A DNA stretch of 64,000 bases from Ideonella_A sp963843805 (GCA_963843805.1 CAWJLY010000006.1:1-64000); one strand, 5' to 3'; counted from the stretch's first letter, positions 25,881 to 36,006 are shown. Notes: generated by a model not told the origin, from the letters alone. Translations and numbers: made by a program.

Positions 25881-26810
25881 TCAGTGCCTGCGCAAGCCCA
25901 GGAACATCACGGTCGCAACCACCAGCAAACCACCTGCGATCTGGATCAGCGCGATCGACTGGCCGAGAACGGCCCAGGCAAGCACCAACGCAAAGATCGG
26001 CTCGATATTCATGATCGCCGAGTTGCCGACCACGCCCAGCTTCGGCAAGACCGTGAACATGATCGTGAACGCGGTGCCATACAGAAATGTCAGCATCAAC
26101 AGCCCGACCCAACCAACTGTTGTGTGAGGCATCTGGAAGCCGCCTTGTGTGAGCGTCCCGCCCAATGCAATGACGGCGACCAGACTCATCGTGCTGAAGG
26201 TACGCAGGCGGCCGTCGAGATCGCCGGCCTCGTGCTGGGTCAACACCAACGCCAGTCCGAACGTGGCAGCAGCCGCCAGCGCGAAGGCAACGCCCACGCC
26301 GATGATGCTCCACTGCGCGGCGGCGCCCAGCCCCGATGCGGCACCGAACACGTCGAGCGCAAGTGCCAGTCCGATCAGCATCACCGGCATGGCGCGAACG
26401 ACGCGCGCTTCGGCGCGGTGCTTGTAGACCAGACGAGCCCAGAATGCCGTCCACAGCGGGTAAGTGTTGAATGCCAGCAAAGCCAGCGCAACCGGCAGCC
26501 GCGCAACGGCTGAATAAAGGCAAAGACTCTGCACGCCGACCAGCAGACCGATGATTGGCAGTGCGCGTGTGTGGCGGCGGTTGAGCTTGAGCGAGACGCC
26601 CTGGATCACCAGCAGCGCACCGACCACAACGGCGGTGATGGCGCTGCGAAAGGTCACTGCGGTGGCGACGCTGACACCATCGTTGAAAGCCACACGTGCG
26701 GCCACGTGGTTGGCCCCCATCATGAACGCGATCAGCAACAGGGTCGCGAAGGCAGTCCCCGATATCGCGGCAACGCGTTTGCCCTGCTCACCGATCACCG
26801 GAGAGCCCAT
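25881..26810 (-). CDS. EamA/DMT-family transporter
   Basis: A 309-residue membrane protein with ten predicted segments in two EamA halves, as in drug/metabolite transporters. Typical features are FMMGANHVAARVAF in the first half and LTFLYGTAFTIMFTVLPKLGVVGNSAIMNIEPIFALVLAWAVLG ending in the second. ATG at 26810 (MGSPVIGEQG) is preferred over 26828. Substrate cannot be predicted; relatives export amino acids or other metabolites. Confidence 0.87.
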   Translation of the reverse strand: MGSPVIGEQGKRVAAISGTAFATLLLIAFMMGANHVAARVAFNDGVSVATAVTFRSAITAVVVGALLVIQGVSLKLNRRHTRALPIIGLLVGVQSLCLYSAVARLPVALALLAFNTYPLWTAFWARLVYKHRAEARVVRAMPVMLIGLALALDVFGAASGLGAAAQWSIIGVGVAFALAAAATFGLALVLTQHEAGDLDGRLRTFSTMSLVAVIALGGTLTQGGFQMPHTTVGWVGLLMLTFLYGTAFTIMFTVLPKLGVVGNSAIMNIEPIFALVLAWAVLGQSIALIQIAGGLLVVATVMFLGLRRH

Positions 26811-27004
26811 TGACCGACTGCGAGACAACGATCGATCGTTCGACCGGTGCTCAACCCACCGGACATGCTGTCATCGGCAACGGGTGTGCCGGTGATCAGG
26901 CCGACATCAGAGGCAGGGTCGTCGAGTTGTTTCACAGCGGACTCCGCTTGTGGATCGTTCGGCATTGTCGACGCTTGCAAATACGTCGGACGTCGGGACT
27001 TGAC

Positions 27005-28187
27005 TCAAGGGCCGAGCAGTTCGCCGATCGGCTTCAGCTCTTCAACGCGATCACAGATCGTCTTGATTGCCATCAGGATCGGCGCGCCAAGCAGCAGCCC
27101 CCACATTCCCCACAACCAGCCCCAGGCCAGCACCCCGATGAAGATGACGACCGGGTCGATTCGACAGGCACGGCTGGTCAGCATCGGTGCGATCAGGTTG
27201 CCGGAGATGATATGGATGACGATCGATGCACCGGCCAGTTGCGCCGCCACTCCGAGACTGCCAGACTGTACAAAACCAGCCACTGCCAACGCACCGGCCA
27301 GCACGGCCGAGCCGATATACGGAATCAGGTTCAACACCCGGCCAACACTCCCCAGACTGCGGCGCGTTCCAGCCCGAGCAACCAGACGGCCAAGCCGGTG
27401 GTGACGCCGACCAACAGGCTGGTATGGATCTGCACCGCCAGATAGCGCTGGATCTGCACATTGATTTCATCGAGTACCTGCAGCGTGATCTTTTTCTGGC
27501 TCAGTTTCGGTCCGGCAATTCGCACCATCTTGCGTCTGAAATTGTCGCCCGATGCGACCATGAAAAAGACAATGAAGCAGACCACCGTGAATTGGGCGGC
27601 AAATGCCGCCAGCCCCAGCGTTCCTGTCAGCAGATAGTCCTTGATATTGAATTTAGGTTTCTCGATCTGGACCCGCGTTACGCCGCGGTCCGGGACGGGC
27701 GCAGCCTTGCTGGATTCCTCGGCGGCCTGCTCGAGGTTGCTCGCGGCACGCTGCACCTTTTCGATCGGGCTTTCCGGCGCGTTGTGGGACTTGCGTACCG
27801 TGCGGCGCAGTTTTTCAGCGGCCGCCGGAAGAGATTCGACCAACGCCGTTGCATCATCGGCCAGCGCCCATGCGGTGCCAGCCAGTCCGCCGAGCACGGC
27901 CATCATCGCCAGCGGTGATTCCCAGCGCGCGCGGAATCCGCCAGCGCTGCCAGGCGATCGACGGCAGGCGACAAGGCATAACTGAAAATCACCCCCAGCA
28001 GCACCGGGATGATCACCGCCTTGGCCCAGGAAAGTGTGTAGATGATGCCGATGATCGCCAGCACGGCCAGCGACATGTTGCGCACGTCGACCGGCATCTG
28101 GATGTGGATGCGCTGGGGATCGACCGGAAAAGATGTGACCGGCGGTTCGTCGGTGTCCGCCTGATGGTCTGGCATTTTGTTCTCCAT
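27005..28187 (-). CDS. AI-2E/PerM-family permease (frameshifted)
   Basis: Three minus-strand frames together encode one PerM/AI-2E transporter. The N-terminus (MENKMPDHQADTDE then a segment with VRNMSLAVLAIIGIIYTLSWAKAVIIPVLLG) stops matching near 27940. The middle part (SPLAMMAVLGGLAGTAWAL to LLVGVTTGLAVWLLGLERAAVWGVLAG) is in another frame. The C-terminus (LNLIPYIGSAVLAGAL to the stop at 27005) is in a third. The last junction (about 27336) is explained by one missing G in a GGGG run. Substrates of this family are varied, and a quorum-signal role should not be assumed. Confidence 0.75.
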
Positions 28188-28330
28188 GAATGCGCCGACT
28201 TTTGCCTTCACCTGGCTGGCAGGCGAGGGCGGTCGATTCCAGCGACATTCTCGCCGCTTCGTCGATTCTCGATCGGTGACGCTCCGCCTGGGCTGACAAT
28301 CGAGGCGTCCTTCGCTGCCATTTGCCCGCC

Positions 28331-29003
28331 ATGCTGGTTGTCCACCACCTCAACAATTCCCGCTCGCAACGCGTGTTGTGGCTGCTCGAAGAGCTCGGCA
28401 TCGACTACGAGATCAAGCACTATCAGCGTGACTCCAAGACGATGCTGGCGCCGCCCGAATTGCGCGCAGTTCATCCGCTCGGCAAGTCACCGATTCTCGG
28501 CGATGGCCCCACTGTGGTGGCGGAGTCGGGTGCGATCATGGAATACGTGGTCGAGCGCCACGGCGCGGGGCGGCTGATGCCCGGCGCGGTCGACGCCCGA
28601 CCACCTGCGTTATGTCTATTTCATGCACTACGCCGAGGGCTCGGCCATGCCGCCGCTGTTGCTCAAGCTGATCTTCGACAAGATCGCCTCGACGCCAGTG
28701 CCGTTTTTCGTCAAGCCGATCGTCCACGGCATCGTCGGCAAGGTCTCGGGCAGCTTCATCAATCCGCAACTGAAGCTGCATCTCGATTTTCTCGAGGCCG
28801 AACTGGCCGATCGCCCGTGGTTTGCCGGCAGCGAGTTCAGCGCGGCCGATATCCAGATGAGTTTTCCGATCGAAGCGGCGGCGCAGCGCGCTGGCGTTGA
28901 TGCCAAACGTCCGCGTCTGTTGGATTTTCTGCAACGCATCCATGCCAGGCCAGCGTACCGGCGAGCGCTCGAACGCGGCGGCCCCTACGACTTCGCCGAC
29001 TGA
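28331..29003 (+). CDS. Glutathione S-transferase (one frameshift)
   Basis: An N-terminal thioredoxin fold (VVHHLNNSRSQRVLWLLEELGIDYE, cis-Pro region GKSPILGDG, ESGAIMEYVVERHG) continues after a frame change near 28600 into the helical domain (YFMHYAEGSAMPPLLLKLIF and WFAGSEFSAADIQMSFP). The span is one base longer than a multiple of three, which fits one inserted base. Length and motifs match proteobacterial GSTs of about 223 residues. The TTG upstream (28322) is ignored in favour of ATG at 28331. Confidence 0.82.
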
Positions 29004-29023
29004 CGCGCATCCGCCTGCAGGCC

Positions 29024-29917
29024 TCAGGCGCTGACGCCGACGATCACGCTGGAGGCGTTGAAGACGGCGGTGACCGGGCAGCGTTTGCGCAGGCCAAGCT
29101 CGCTGGCGCTGATCTCGGTGATGATCGCTGCGATCGTGCCGCCACCGGCGAGATCGACAACCACTTCCGTATTGACCGCGCCCGGCGAGATTCGCGATAC
29201 CTTGCCGGCAAGCTGATTGCGGGACGAGAGTTTCGCACCGCCCATTGTCGTCATCAACATGATCGAAGAAGCCTTGATCAAGGCCACGGCCGAGCTGCCG
29301 GGCTGCAGGCCCAGTTCGAGCCGGCTGTTGTGGGTGATGGTGGCAACAATGGTCTGCCCGCCGATCACTTCGAGCTCGACCTCGTCGTTGACCGCGCCGT
29401 CGCGGATGCGTCGAACGGTGCCGGCAAACTGGTTTCGCGCGCTGAACTTCATTGCGAAATGCCCGATCAGCGAATCGTCACATGGCTTGCCCGCCGCGCG
29501 CCGGTTGAGCTGCTCGACAAAGCGCTGGTGCTCGGCCTGCAGCCCCTCGAAGTGTCGGACCAGCAGCTCGCCACGGTGTGTCAGATGGGTGTGTCCGCCG
29601 CCGCGCCCGCCGGCAACTCGCTCAACCAGCGCTTCGCCAGCCAGATTGCCCATCTGCTCGATCGCATCCCAGGCGCCTTTGTAACTGAGCCCGGCAGTTT
29701 TGGCGGCCTGCGTGATCGAGCCCGCTCGCGCAATCTCCGCCAGCAGGGCGATTCGCCGGCTGCCCGCCAGATTCCTGCCGGCGCGGCTCAACCACAGATC
29801 CGCGCCGACTGTCAGCGGTAGCGGCGCGGCGGCGCATCGATCGTCAGCCGCTGGCGCAGCGTTCGGCTTGACGGCGGTCGAGCGCTTTGCCACGGAGCGC
29901 GATGGTCTCGTCGTCAT
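29024..29917 (-). CDS. modE: Molybdate-responsive regulator ModE
   Basis: A 297-residue full-length ModE. The N-terminal winged helix-turn-helix is visible (RIALLAEIARAGSITQAAKTAGLSYKGAWDAIEQM), followed by two tandem molybdate-binding (MOP) domains beginning SARNQFAGTVRRI and SSRNQLAGKVSRI. It represses modABC when molybdate is plentiful. The start overlaps the modC stop. The reading frame is intact although neighbours are not. A matching operator lies before modA at 32097-32120. Confidence 0.93.
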   Translation of the reverse strand: MTTRPSRSVAKRSTAVKPNAAPAADDRCAAAPLPLTVGADLWLSRAGRNLAGSRRIALLAEIARAGSITQAAKTAGLSYKGAWDAIEQMGNLAGEALVERVAGGRGGGHTHLTHRGELLVRHFEGLQAEHQRFVEQLNRRAAGKPCDDSLIGHFAMKFSARNQFAGTVRRIRDGAVNDEVELEVIGGQTIVATITHNSRLELGLQPGSSAVALIKASSIMLMTTMGGAKLSSRNQLAGKVSRISPGAVNTEVVVDLAGGGTIAAIITEISASELGLRKRCPVTAVFNASSVIVGVSA

Positions 29918-30610
29918 GCCGATGCTGCACCTGTCGGCAAGGCTTCTGTGACGACGCCGCTTTCCAGGCGAATGACCTGCTCGCCGAACCAGTCGAGGTC
30001 GGCGGGATCGTGCGTGATCATCAGGATCGGGATGTCGATCTGCTTCAGCAGGCGGTCGAGCTCGCTGCGGGTGCGGGTTCGCAGCGCGGGATCGAGTGCC
30101 GAAAACGGTTCATCGAGCAGCAGCGCTCTGGGCGAGCCGACCAGCGCCCGCGCCAGCGCCGTCCGCTGGCGCTGGCCGCCGGACAACTGGTCGGGAAACT
30201 GCGCCGCGACGTCGCCGAGCTCGAGTTGGACGAGCCATCGGTCGACCAGCGCACCGCCAGCCCGGGCGCGCGGATTGAGCCAGCTCCTGGTCAATCCGAA
30301 GGCGATGTTGCGGCGCACGTCAAGGTGCGGAAACAGCGCATATTCCTGGAAGACATAGCCAAAGTCTCGCTGGCGCGAGGGCAGATCGATTCCGGCCTGG
30401 TGGTCGAACAGACGCCTGCCGTCGAAATCGACATGTCCCCTGTCGGGTCTGAGCAAGCCGGCGATCGCCTGCAGCGTCAATGTCTTGCCGGCACCCGATG
30501 GACCGTGAATCACGGTTCGTTTTGCCACGCTGCGAAAGGCGACATTCAGCTCAAACAGCCGCCGACGGCTGACCACCGTCTTGCCGAATGTCGATGTCGA
30601 ACACCGTCAT
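29914..30610 (-). CDS. modC: Molybdate ABC transporter ATP-binding protein ModC (one frameshift)
   Basis: The ATPase contains Walker A GPSGAGKTLTLQAI, the signature LSGGQRQRTALARAL, Walker B ALLLDEPFSALDP and the switch His in MITHDPADL. The natural start is MTVFDIDIR at 30610, 8 bases after modB, but the frame breaks near 30583. Removing one C there gives MTVFDIDIRKTVVSRRRLFE, the expected join. Starting at a GTG at 30576 would avoid the break but lose the first strand of the fold. Span length is 1 modulo 3, fitting one extra base. The C-terminal regulatory MOP domain found in some ModC proteins is absent. Confidence 0.88.
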
Positions 30611-30617
30611 CGGCCAC

Positions 30618-31286
30618 TCATCGTGCCAGGCGCCCGGGAACCAGCCAGCCGGCGGCCAGCAGAACGGCAATGCAGGTGATCGAGATGATCAGGACCAGTG
30701 TGGTTGCCAGCTCGTCCTGCCCGGCCTGGACCGCTTCGTAGACGGCGATCGACAAGGTCTGGGTTCGACCGGGGATGCTGCCCGCAATCATCAGGGTGGC
30801 CCCGAATTCGCCCAGCGCGCGCGCGAAGGCCAGCAATACGCCGGCAAGGATCCCGCGCCAGGCCAGCGGCAGCGTGACCCGGAAAAAAACTGCCGCTTCG
30901 GACAAGCCCAGCACACGGGCCGCCTGCTCGAGCTGCGGCTCGACATTCTCGAATGCGGCGCGGGCTGCCTTCAAGACCATCGGAAAGGCGACGATGGTGG
31001 CCGCGATCACCGCGCCTTGCCAGGTGAAGATCAGGTTGATGCCGAACTGCTCGTCGAGCCAGCGGCCCAGCCAGCTCCGTCTGCCAAGCAGCACCAGCAA
31101 GTAGTAGCCGAGAACGGTGGGTGGCAGCACCATCGGCAATGTCAGCAAAGCATCGAGCAAATCCCGGCCGACAAAACGGTGACGAGCCAGCCAGAAGGCG
31201 ACCCCGACGCCGAGTATCAGATTCAGCCCAGTCGCCCAGCCGGCGACTTTCAGCGACAACACCAGCGCAGGCCATGCCGATTCCAT
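30618..31286 (-). CDS. modB: Molybdate ABC transporter permease ModB
   Basis: A 222-residue inner-membrane permease with five or six segments. The EAA-type loop ENVEPQLEQAARVLGLSEAAVFFRVTLPLAWRGI is split here for brevity but is continuous around residues 125-160, and RALGEFGATLMIAGSIPGRTQT is the typical ModB/CysT ending. ATG at 31286 (MESAWPALVLSLK) is preferred; the open frame upstream overlaps modA and has an unlike composition. It lies between modA and modC. Confidence 0.92.
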   Translation of the reverse strand: MESAWPALVLSLKVAGWATGLNLILGVGVAFWLARHRFVGRDLLDALLTLPMVLPPTVLGYYLLVLLGRRSWLGRWLDEQFGINLIFTWQGAVIAATIVAFPMVLKAARAAFENVEPQLEQAARVLGLSEAAVFFRVTLPLAWRGILAGVLLAFARALGEFGATLMIAGSIPGRTQTLSIAVYEAVQAGQDELATTLVLIISITCIAVLLAAGWLVPGRLAR

Positions 31287-31299
31287 CGCCAACGCCAGT

Positions 31300-32070
31300 T
31301 CAGCGCGGCACGAAGCCGTGCCGCGCCAGGATGGCCTGGCCTCCGGGCGACACCAGATGGTCGATGAAGCGTTGCGCGGCCACCGTGTTGGCGCTTCGCG
31401 CCGTGATCGCAATCGGGTAGCGCACGGGCGTCGGCGTCGGCACGACGAACGCGATCGTCACCTTGTCGCTCATCAGTGCCGCATCGCTGCCGTAGACAAA
31501 GCCGGCATCGACTTCGTCACGGGCAACATAGTCCAGGCACTGCCGCACATTCTGCCCATACACGGCCTTCGGTTCGACCGCTTGCCAAAGGCCCGCAGCC
31601 AGCAGCGCCGCGCGAGCGTAGCGGCCCGCCGGAACACCGCTCGGGCGGCCGAGTGCCACCCGCTTGACGACACTACTTGTCAGATCTGACAGCGCGCTCA
31701 ATCGCAGCGGGCTGCCGCGCGGCGTGATCAGCACCATCGTGTTGGCAATGAAATCCCGTCGTGAATCCGCCTTCATCAACTGCTGCGTCGCAGCCCGGTC
31801 CATGACCTGCTGATCGGCCGAGGCGAACAAGTCGGCTGGTCCACCTTCGGCGATTTGCGCCAGCAAGGTATCGGAGGCGGCGAAATTGAAAAGAACCCGG
31901 GTACCCGGATTGGCGGCTGCAAAGCCGGGTGCCAGCTCGCGAAATGCGTTGCTCAGGCTGGAAGCGGCGGAAACGATCAGCTCGGCCGCGCGCACCGGCA
32001 AGGCGAGCGACAGCAACAGCACGAGGAGTCCGATGCAGCGCGGCATCGGTCGCGCCAGGGCAGGGCGCAT
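31300..32070 (-). CDS. modA: Molybdate-binding periplasmic protein ModA
   Basis: A 256-residue periplasmic binding protein. A signal peptide (CIGLLVLLLSLALPVRA) precedes the mature start AELIVSAASSLSNAFRELA. Ligand-site and family motifs are FNFAASDTLLAQI, GGPADLFASADQQVMD and GRYARAALLAAGLW. Molybdate or tungstate is the expected ligand. It is the first gene of modABC-modE. The operator at 32097-32120 lies 27 bases upstream of the ATG. Confidence 0.93.
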   Translation of the reverse strand: MRPALARPMPRCIGLLVLLLSLALPVRAAELIVSAASSLSNAFRELAPGFAAANPGTRVLFNFAASDTLLAQIAEGGPADLFASADQQVMDRAATQQLMKADSRRDFIANTMVLITPRGSPLRLSALSDLTSSVVKRVALGRPSGVPAGRYARAALLAAGLWQAVEPKAVYGQNVRQCLDYVARDEVDAGFVYGSDAALMSDKVTIAFVVPTPTPVRYPIAITARSANTVAAQRFIDHLVSPGGQAILARHGFVPR

Positions 32071-32096
32071 GATGAGTCGAATGCTGCCAAGGATGT

Positions 32097-32120
32097 CGAA
32101 ATATAGCTGACTTCATAACG
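32097..32120 (-). promoter_or_regulatory. Candidate ModE operator upstream of modA
   Basis: Read on the minus strand the site is CGTTATGAA, GTCAGC, TATATTTCG. The E. coli ModE consensus is CGnTATATA, six bases, TATATAACG in outline. Spacing is exactly six, the left half keeps CGTTAT and the right half keeps TATAT and CG. It lies just before modA, where ModE binding would block transcription. The match is imperfect and not tested statistically. Confidence 0.6.
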
Positions 32121-32132
32121 GATGCCGGATCG

Positions 32133-32601
32133 TCATTGCACTTTGGCGCAGATGCGCTGCAGGGCCTGCAGTCGGGTTGCATAGTCGACCGCATCGGTCC
32201 ATCGCTCGGCCTCGAAAAGATGCTGGTCGGCGAGGTCAGGGCTGCCACTGAATTCGACTTGAACGGCATGAACCGGCCCGCCCACATTGCCCTTGACCTG
32301 GATGTCGCTGTGCAGCAAAGAGAGCGCCATGGTCTGCCGGCTGCCGTCCTCCCGGACGGCGCGCAGGCGCAACGTGCAGGGGTCGGTCAAGGCGAACCTC
32401 CAGCGCGTCGACGGTCAGCGAGCTCTGGTTCATCAGATTGAGGCGCTCGACGATCACCGCCGCGCCGCCGCTGTTGGCCGGATCGTCGAGGTGGGTGTCG
32501 TCGCGTGGATAGCCGTCGTCGCAGGCCGCGAATGTCGCGAGCAGCAGCAGACTGGCCAGCAGCGCTGGGCTCTGAAGGCCACGCCGTGGCCGGCCGGTCA
32601 C
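32133..32601 (-). CDS. Small uncharacterised lipoprotein (one frameshift)
   Basis: A likely lipoprotein of about 155 residues. The N-terminus has the hydrophobic segment ALLASLLLLATFAACDDG with a lipobox cysteine. The frame breaks near 32388, after ALEVRLDRP, and resumes as DPCTLRLRAVREDGSRQTMALSLL through to the stop at 32133. The span is 1 modulo 3, fitting one extra base. The start chosen is GTG at 32601, 12 bases after the corrected tolC stop. I recognise no domain; it may accompany tolC in the cell envelope. Confidence 0.6.
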
Positions 32602-32612
32602 CCGATCACGGC

Positions 32613-34013
32613 CTATTGCTTGAACAGCTGCGTCAATCGCTGCAACGTCGCCGACCATCAGCTTGCCCGATGCCTGGGCCAGTCGCAGGCGCGACAGCAG
32701 CAGGTTGTAGCGGGCCTGCGCCAGAGTCGCGGCGGGTCGTGTAGAGCTGGGTCTGCGCATTCAGCACGTCCAGATTGACCCGGACGCCTACCTTGTAGCC
32801 GAGCAGTGTCGCCTCGACGGCGAGCAGGCTCGACGATTCGGCTGCCTCGAGGGCCCGCACCTGTGCTTCGCCCGATTGCACGGCCAGAAAGGCGGTTCGC
32901 GTGGTCTGCGATCACCGCGCGGCGAGCCGCCTCGAGGTCGTTGCGAGCCTTGTCTTCGAGCATCAGCGTTTCGTCGATCCGGTTCTGCACCAGCCCGCCG
33001 GTATACAGCGGCATGTTGAACTGCACGCCGATGCTGGCATTGCTGGTTGTTCCGCTTGCTGTTGTTGAAGCTGGCCGCGCTGCCGCCGGCATGGGTTGCG
33101 CTGAGCGAGGTGACGGCATCGACGGTCGGCAACCGGCCGGCCTTGGCCTTGTCGATCTCGATCCGGGCAATTTCCAGTGCCAGCTGGGCGCGCCGGATCG
33201 CCGGATGCTCGGCCTCGGCGCGGGCGACCCAGGCGTCGGCAGTGTCGGAACGTCAGCGGCGGCAGGACGACCGGGAATGGCCAGTTGCTTGGGCTGAACG
33301 CCGATCGCGTCCGACCAGTTGATCGAGCACGACGCGTTTGCTGCGCAGGTCGTTCTCGGCGGCGATCTCCTGCGCGGTTCCCAGGTCGAAACGTGCCTGC
33401 GCTTCGCGGGTATCGGTGATGGTCGCGGTGCCGACCTCGAAATTGCGTTTTGCCGACGCCAGTTGTTCGCTGATCGCCGCCTTGCTGGCCTGCGTCGTCG
33501 TCAAGCGTATCCTGCGCGGCGAGCACGTCGAAATAGGCCTGGACGAGGCGGATGATCAGATCCTGCTCGGCGCTGTCGAGCTCGATAGGTCGACAGACTG
33601 CAAGCTGCTTGCCGGCTTGCGCGATCGTCGCATCGTTGACGCGGTTGAACAGGCTTTGCCGGCCCGACAAGCGCCAGGTTCAGGCTGTTCGACGACAACG
33701 CCGAACGGCTCGGCGGGTCGACCCGGGCCAGGGTGGCGCTGCCGCCGAACGAGGCGCTCGGGCGGCGCAGCGCGGCACTTTGCGCGGCGCGAAACGGCGC
33801 CGATTCGGCGAGCGCCTTGGCCGCCAGATAACTCGCGTCGTAGCCGTGCGCTGCCTGGTACAGCTCGAGCAGACTCTGCGCGCTGGCTTGCGGCGCCAGT
33901 GTGCCGAGTGCCGGTGGCCGATCAGCAGGGTGATCAATGCCCGAAGCGTCGGGCGAGCGGCTCCCAGCTGGCGAGTCGGCTGGGAACTTGACGTTATTGC
34001 TGGTGAAAGGCAT
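32613..34013 (-). CDS. tolC: TolC-family outer membrane channel (multiple frameshifts)
   Basis: Pieces in all three minus frames line up in order as one TolC. These include the mature start SLLELYQAAHGYDASYLAAKALAE split over the first piece, RQSLFNRVNDATIAQAGKQLAV, QDLIIRLVQAYFDVLAAQDTL, ISEQLASAKRNFEVGTATITDTREAQARFD, GVQFNMPLYTGGLVQNRIDET, GYKVGVRVNLDVLNAQTQLY and LAQARYNLLLSRLRLAQASGKL. The end reads LQRLTQLFKQ after removing one base near 32656, giving a stop at 32613. At least seven frame changes are needed. TolC is the outer-membrane duct of efflux pumps and type I secretion. The order pcm-rhodanese-tolC supports the identity. Confidence 0.82.
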
Positions 34014-34072
34014 GAAGGCTTCCTTCGTCTCGGAATGGTTCTGGCGTCGCGTTGGCGCGATGAGGGGCAACA

Positions 34073-34412
34073 TCAATATCGGGGCAAACGGTCGTCAACT
34101 TGAGCTGACCAGGCATCGGTGCCGCCGATCAGGTTGACGATTGCCTTGAAACCCTGGCGTTCGAGAAAGGCCGCAACCTGCGCACTTCGCATGCCATGAT
34201 GGCAGATGCAGACGATCGGCTGCTGGCGATCAAGCTCGTCCAGCCGATCGGGAATGCCATTCATCGGCATCGCCACCCGGACGGCGCCTGCCAAATCGAT
34301 CAGGCCGAGCGCCGTCTCCCAAGGCTCGCGGACATCCAGCAGCAAGGCGGGCCGGTCGCCGCGGCTGGGCGGCCACGAGATCGCGCAGCGCGGTAGCGTC
34401 GATCTGCTGCAT
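34073..34412 (-). CDS. Rhodanese-like sulfurtransferase (one frameshift)
   Basis: A single-domain rhodanese of about 112 residues. It begins MQQIDATALRDLVAAQPRR, and after a frame change near 34350 continues LLLDVREPWETALG. The active-site loop is CHHGMRSAQVAAFLE, with Cys in VCICHHGMRS, and the end is LIGGTDAWSAQVD. The span is 1 modulo 3, fitting one extra base. The start overlaps the pcm stop by ATGA, and it precedes tolC, the usual betaproteobacterial order. Confidence 0.83.
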
Positions 34413-35081
34413 CAGAAGCTGAATCGGCTGGGTTCGGCGAAGCCGCGCAGGCGCGGCGCAACCGTATCGAACAGGTCGACACTGCGGAAATCGTGTTCGC
34501 TGCTGCGTGTCGTCAGGCGGGCGCGCATGATCGGCATCTGGCCGACGATGGCAGCCAGCCGACCGCCGATCTTCAGCTGGGCGAGCAGCCGGGCCGGCAC
34601 GTCGGCCACCGATCCCGACAGCACGATGACATCGAACGGAGCATCGCGCGGGTAGGCCATCGGCGCCGTCGGCATGCTGAACCGTGACATTCATCACGCC
34701 GGCGTTCTGCAGGTTCTGCTTGGCCAGCCCGGCCAGATCGGCATCGATTTCCAGCGTCGTCACCTGCTGCGCCCGATGAGCCAGCAGCGCCGCCATATAG
34801 CCCGATCCGGCACCGATCTCGAGCACCCGCTCGTGCTTGCGAACATCGAGATCCTGCAGCAGCCGGGCCTCGACCCGCGGCGGCAGCATGTGCTGCAGCT
34901 TCGGGCTGGTGCTCGACGGCAGCGGGATCTCGGTATCCATGAATGCCATCGCCTGGTAGGCCGGCGGGACGAAATCCTCGCGTCGAACCACCGCCAGCAG
35001 CGCGAGCACGGCCGGATCGAGCACCTCCCACGGGCGGATCTGCTGCTCGATCATGTTGAAACGGGCTTGTTCGGTATTCAT
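34412..35081 (-). CDS. Protein-L-isoaspartate O-methyltransferase family protein (one frameshift)
   Basis: About 223 residues of a PCMT-family SAM-dependent methyltransferase. The N-terminus MNTEQARFNMIEQQIRPWEV and the SAM motif VLEIGAGSGYMAALLA are in one frame. After a break near 34680, PRDAPFDVIVLSGSVADVP and the C-terminus follow in another. The span is 1 modulo 3. This is the rhodanese/tolC-linked paralogue; the second one at 57.0 kb is linked to surE. Whether it repairs isoaspartate is not established for this branch. Confidence 0.85.
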
Positions 35082-35138
35082 CGGTGGGCCAGTCGCTGAT
35101 CTGCGGAAACTGCAATTCTAGGAGGCTTGGCGCAGGCC

Positions 35139-35860
35139 TCAACGAGTTCGGCCAGACACCAGCTGCGCTGCAGGCGCGGTGTCGATCGACACGTCGCCAC
35201 GGCGCAGCAGGCCGCGCAGTACAGGTCGATGTGCATCCGACCACGCTGGCCGGCTCGACGATCTCGTCGCGCAGCGCACACGCGCCGACCGAATGTTTGT
35301 GCAGCGTCAGAAACAGCAGCGGTGCGAGGATCACCATGGCGGTCTGGTGCAGCGGCACCGGCCTGAACTCGCCGCGGTCGATTCCGCGCTGCACCGTGCT
35401 GGACAGCAGCTGTCGGCCGGGCGGATCACCACCTCGTTGTAGAACTCGGCGATCTCGGGAAAATTGCGCACCTCGCAGACCATGATCTTGTGGATCGCCG
35501 ATGCGGGGGTGTTGCCAACGCGCTGCCACCAGACATTGATCAACCGGGCCAGCAGGACCGCGGTCGGGACCTTCAAAACCGGCGAGCAACTCGTCGCCCG
35601 CGGCAATCAGCTGGCCGAGGTTTTCCCGGATCACCGCCTTCAGCAATTCTTCCTTGCTGGGGTAGTACAGATACAAGCGTGCCCTTGGAGACCCCTGCTC
35701 GCGCGGCAACTTCTTCGGTGCGGGTGGCTGCGAAGCCTTTTTCGCCGAACAAGGCCAACGCGGCATCCAGCAGTTCATGGGGCCTCGCCTCTTTGCGACG
35801 ACGCCGTGACGGCGGACCCGCCGCTGGTTTGCGCGGTGGCGATTGAACAGAGTCAGGCAC
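35139..35860 (-). CDS. TetR/AcrR-family regulator (several frameshifts)
   Basis: The N-terminal helix-turn-helix is clear: ELLDAALALFGEKGFAATRTEE and AARAGVSKGTL, continuing as YLYYPSKEELLKAVIRENLG after a frame change near 35690. Ligand-domain pieces (LINVWWQRVGNTPASAIHK, VCEVRNFPEIAEFYNEVV, FLTLHKHSVGACALRDEIVEPA) follow in several frames. With two single-base corrections near the end it finishes GDVSIDTAPAAQLVSGRTR at 35139. GTG at 35860 is used as start. The perfect inverted repeat at 35872-35891 immediately upstream suggests autoregulation. Likely target: the downstream pcm-rhodanese-tolC genes. Confidence 0.78.
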
Positions 35861-35871
35861 GTATTCTTCGA

Positions 35872-35891
35872 TAATGACTAGACGGTCATTA
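35872..35891. promoter_or_regulatory. Perfect 7-bp inverted repeat, candidate TetR operator
   Basis: taatgac (35872-35878) and gtcatta (35885-35891) are perfect inverted repeats separated by six bases (tagacg). The site begins 12 bases upstream of the TetR start codon, in the 146-base gap between tetR and the divergent uppP. This size and place are typical of a TetR-family operator. Confidence 0.65.
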
Positions 35892-36006
35892 ATATTAGTG
35901 GTCGTCTGCTCGGCGGTCAAGCCGGCGAGCGCTTGTCGGCCGGCTGTGCCCGAACGGCAACGTGTGGCGCGGCTATCATCGCGCCCTTTGCACGCCGGAG
36001 CGCAGT

